Source: Zelonia costaricensis
Taxonomy: Eukaryota; Euglenozoa; Kinetoplastea; Trypanosomatida; Trypanosomatidae
Assembly: GCA_030849075.1 (NCBI GenBank)
Contig: JASAOO010003222.1
Coordinates: forward strand, 1-29,909
DNA length: 29,909 nt
Direction: 5' to 3'
The notes under the pieces are model-generated. The model worked only from the letters and a program-made list of their open reading frames with translations, did no database searches and was not told the DNA's origin. Of this stretch, positions 27,368 to 29,909 are shown in pieces (positions within the stretch are counted from its first letter, which is position 1; the number at the start of each line of letters is the position of its first letter). The position numbers and the translations under genes were made by a program.

Positions 27368-28499
27368 GGACGGTACAGGGGTACGTGGAGCCGCGACCAA
27401 AGCACTACGGTGCTGACACACAGCGCAGAGTGCTGGTGGCCACTGAGGGGAGTGGCACCCGACGAACAAGACCCCCGAAAAAAAAAAAAAAAGAGCGAGA
27501 CTTGCACAAGCACGCAGCCAAAGAGGCTGAGGGAACACACACGTACACCCCAAAAAAAGAAGAGCGGCGAAACGAAGCAATGGACAGAAACTCTGATGAA
27601 ATCGTCCTCACGACTCCGCTGCACCACCGACCCGCTTTCCTCGCGGTTCCCGTCCGCCTCCCCTCTTCATGATCGGTCACCTCTCCTTACCGAGTCTTCG
27701 TCCGCTTCCTACCGAATTGGTCTACTGCGTGCNGGAAGGGGGGGGGGAGGGAGGGAGGAAAGCCGAGAGAGGCGGAGCACGTGCACGCTGGAACCTCGAA
27801 AAGAAAGAGGCGCTTGTGTTGCTCTTGTCTTTTTTAGAGTTACAAGCTCAGGAGCGCGGTGGGCCGGAAGCGGTGTTTTCTTTCTTGCGCACCCCGGGGG
27901 GGGCACTCGTGCGCACCGCCTTCTGCAGCGCTCAGGGACGGGGACGGGGTGGGAGAGAAAGAAAGATGGAGGAGGTGTTTGGGGTGGAGGGGGGGGGAGG
28001 CTTCAGCCTTCATGCCCTTGCCAGTACGCTTGTATTGTTCGACAAAGGGTTGATTCGGGGGACAAGGGAAGACGGGGCATCGGCGTGTGAACTCACCTCT
28101 GACAACAGAAAGGCAGGAGAAGAGACGGGAGAAGTCAAGCAGCAACGAGGGAGGGGGGAAAGGTGGGCCGCGCGCTCTCCGTCTCCCCATCCACACTAGG
28201 AATGGAAAAAGGGAAAAAAGTGAGGGAGGCGGGTTGGTGGGGGTGGGTGGGGCGTCGGTCAGTCGAGTGCACGGCGATGGCGAAAGGCAGAGGTGCCTCG
28301 CCGCGGCGCGGCTTGAAGAGCAAACACACGCACGCGCGCAGGGGTTGACTGGGGGAGAAAGGAGAACGCAGAGGAAAATGAGCCAACAAATGGAACACCA
28401 GAGAGAAGAAGGAAGAAAAAGACGTGGGGAGAAGGAAGACGAGGTCTATCCTTCTTGTACAGCTGTGGACAAACGCCTTCGCGCGCGCGCACACACGTT

Positions 28500-28526
28500 C
28501 ACACACACACACACACACACACACAC
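28500..28526. repeat. (CA)n microsatellite
   Basis: About thirteen CA units on the plus strand, preceded by a short GC alternation (28481-28490). Confidence 0.9.
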
Positions 28527-29909
28527 GCATGCGCGCAGGTGCGTAGGTCAGAGGCGCGAAGCGGAAGGGGTACCCGAGAAAGCGGCGGCAACGCGGAGTC
28601 GAAACACGGGCGATCCAGCCCGGGGAACTCATCGCGCGCACACAGAAAAAAAAAGCGAAGCAACACACGCACACTCACACACACACGCACACATGAAGAG
28701 GGAAGAAATCCATGGCGTGCGAGTGATCCTCCGCTCTGCACGCCACCGCGAGCGATGTGGACCACCACTCTCGCTCTTCGCGTTCACTCAAGCGAGACAG
28801 CTGTACGCAGCACAGGGCCGAGGTAACGCGCCACAAGCCGCGGCAGCGCGGGAGGAGGGGACACAGGGAGGTGCGTGTGTGTGTGGGGGGAGGGGGTACG
28901 GGTGGATGGAAGCAGGAGTCGAAGCCAGGCCAAAAAACAAAAAACAAAACAAAACAAAGGCAGGGCACACAAGCACACAACAAAGAAGCAACAAACAGCA
29001 CAGGGGTAGGGGGTGTTCCCAAGGAACACATGCCCCAGACACGCACATGCACACGCACGAACGCCAAGGCGCACACGCGCGCAGGGGACAAGTAGACACA
29101 GTAGGGGGTGGACGCTAGAGAGAGGGAGAGGAAGAGGGAGAGGGAGGGAGCGACGGAGAACGCAAAGAAGCAAACCGAAGAAACGAAATCGAGGAGAGAC
29201 GAGCGACGACGAAAGGGGCGAAACAAAAGAGGAGACGGAAGCCGACGGGAGAAGAGCAGCCCGGAAAGAAGAAAAGGTGGAGGCACCGAGGGAAGAGGAA
29301 GAGGAGGCGTGATGGAATGTCAAGTGGAATCGATGGCGGTGTCGCGGCTCTTTGTTCTTTTTTCTTCTTGTGTGTGTGTTTTCTGTTTTCGAGAGTGCTG
29401 CAAGGCAGAGACAACAAGAGACCAAAGAAGAACAAACAAAAACAGCGTGAGCTGGAAAAAAGAGGAGGAAGGGAGCGCGGCACGAGAGACAGGGGGGCCA
29501 CCGAGGCGCGCAACCGTTGCTCTAACACGACTTGTGTAACTGTGTAACCAAGCACCTTCTTTTGCCCCCCTCTTCGCTTCTTCTGTGTCGTGCGGCCTGT
29601 AGAGAGGCAGCGGAGCACAGAGGGCGGAGGATCTGGAAGAGGGCAGGGGAGACTCCTCACGCTTCCATCGTTCTTCTTTTCTCTTTGTTTTTTTCCCCTC
29701 GCGGTTCAAGCATTGCGTTCTGGAGACTTGTTGTTCTTTCTCGTTTCGTTATTCTTCTTCCGTGTTTTTTTTTTTGGTTTCTGTGTAAAAAAAAAAAGAA
29801 AAGGTACGAGAAAGGAGCAAAACACAGAAACAAAACAAGAGAAGTGTGTGCGTGGGGGTTTCTTGGTGTCAATCAGGTGTGTGTGTTTGTTTGTTTGCGA
29901 AAGCGTGAA

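Larger units (their letters stand above)
23877..29909. other. 6 kb region without a supportable gene
   Basis: No open frame here shows the codon use, composition or motifs of the other genes. The longest (minus 27341-26286, plus 28087-29118) are Pro/Ser/Phe/Leu- or Arg/Lys/Glu-rich translations of C/T and G/A tracts. The plus strand is strongly purine-rich from about 26000 to 29500, with many G runs, (CA)n/(TG)n arrays and A runs. From about 29540 there are plus-strand pyrimidine tracts. A single unresolved base (n) is at 27733. The region may include the long 5' flank of the kinase and a strand-switch (transcription start) region, or unrecognised non-coding RNAs. Confidence 0.5.

Noticed and set aside
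28087..29118. 343-codon plus-strand open frame
   Set aside because: It consists of Arg/Glu/Lys/Gly from G/A tracts and Thr-His runs from CA repeats, with no conserved motif.
1..29909. CRISPR arrays, insertion sequences, operons or bacterial promoters
   Set aside because: The gene content, splicing signals and spacer structure are eukaryotic (trypanosomatid), and no spaced direct repeats or transposase-like proteins were seen.

Overview
The window looks like nuclear DNA of a trypanosomatid flagellate of the Leishmania/Leptomonas/Crithidia type. The DNA is GC-rich, there are no introns, and every supportable gene lies on the minus strand in one unidirectional cluster. Genes are separated by 0.8-2.8 kb spacers full of dinucleotide repeats and homopolymer runs. 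Several start codons have a pyrimidine tract followed by AG just upstream on the coding strand, the signature of spliced-leader trans-splicing. TAA, TAG and TGA are all used as stops, so the genetic code is standard apart from one TGA that must encode selenocysteine. The exact genus cannot be read from the sequence alone.

In transcription order (high to low coordinate) the genes are: a CAMK-type Ser/Thr protein kinase (22422-23876); an Arg/His/Asp-rich protein with a split RRM-like fold (18277-20019); an unrecognised membrane protein with possible mitochondrial-carrier-like repeats (14733-17237); a KRI1 ribosome-biogenesis factor with a long RGG tail (10784-13933); a low-complexity protein with repeated acidic/hydrophobic motifs (7652-9787); a selenoprotein T paralogue that has lost both redox residues (5398-6465); selenoprotein T itself, with an in-frame TGA at a C-x-x-U site (2913-4016); and the first 33 codons of a further gene (1-99).

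The region from 23877 to the window end (about 6 kb) holds no convincing gene. The plus strand is purine-rich through most of it. From about 29540 pyrimidine tracts appear on the plus strand, which would fit the approach to a divergent strand-switch (transcription start) region.

The genes do not form a metabolic pathway. As is normal in trypanosomatids, they share a polycistronic transcript rather than a function. The exception is the SelT pair, which arose by tandem duplication and encodes one redox-active and one apparently redox-dead ER membrane protein side by side. That pair is the most interesting part of the window.
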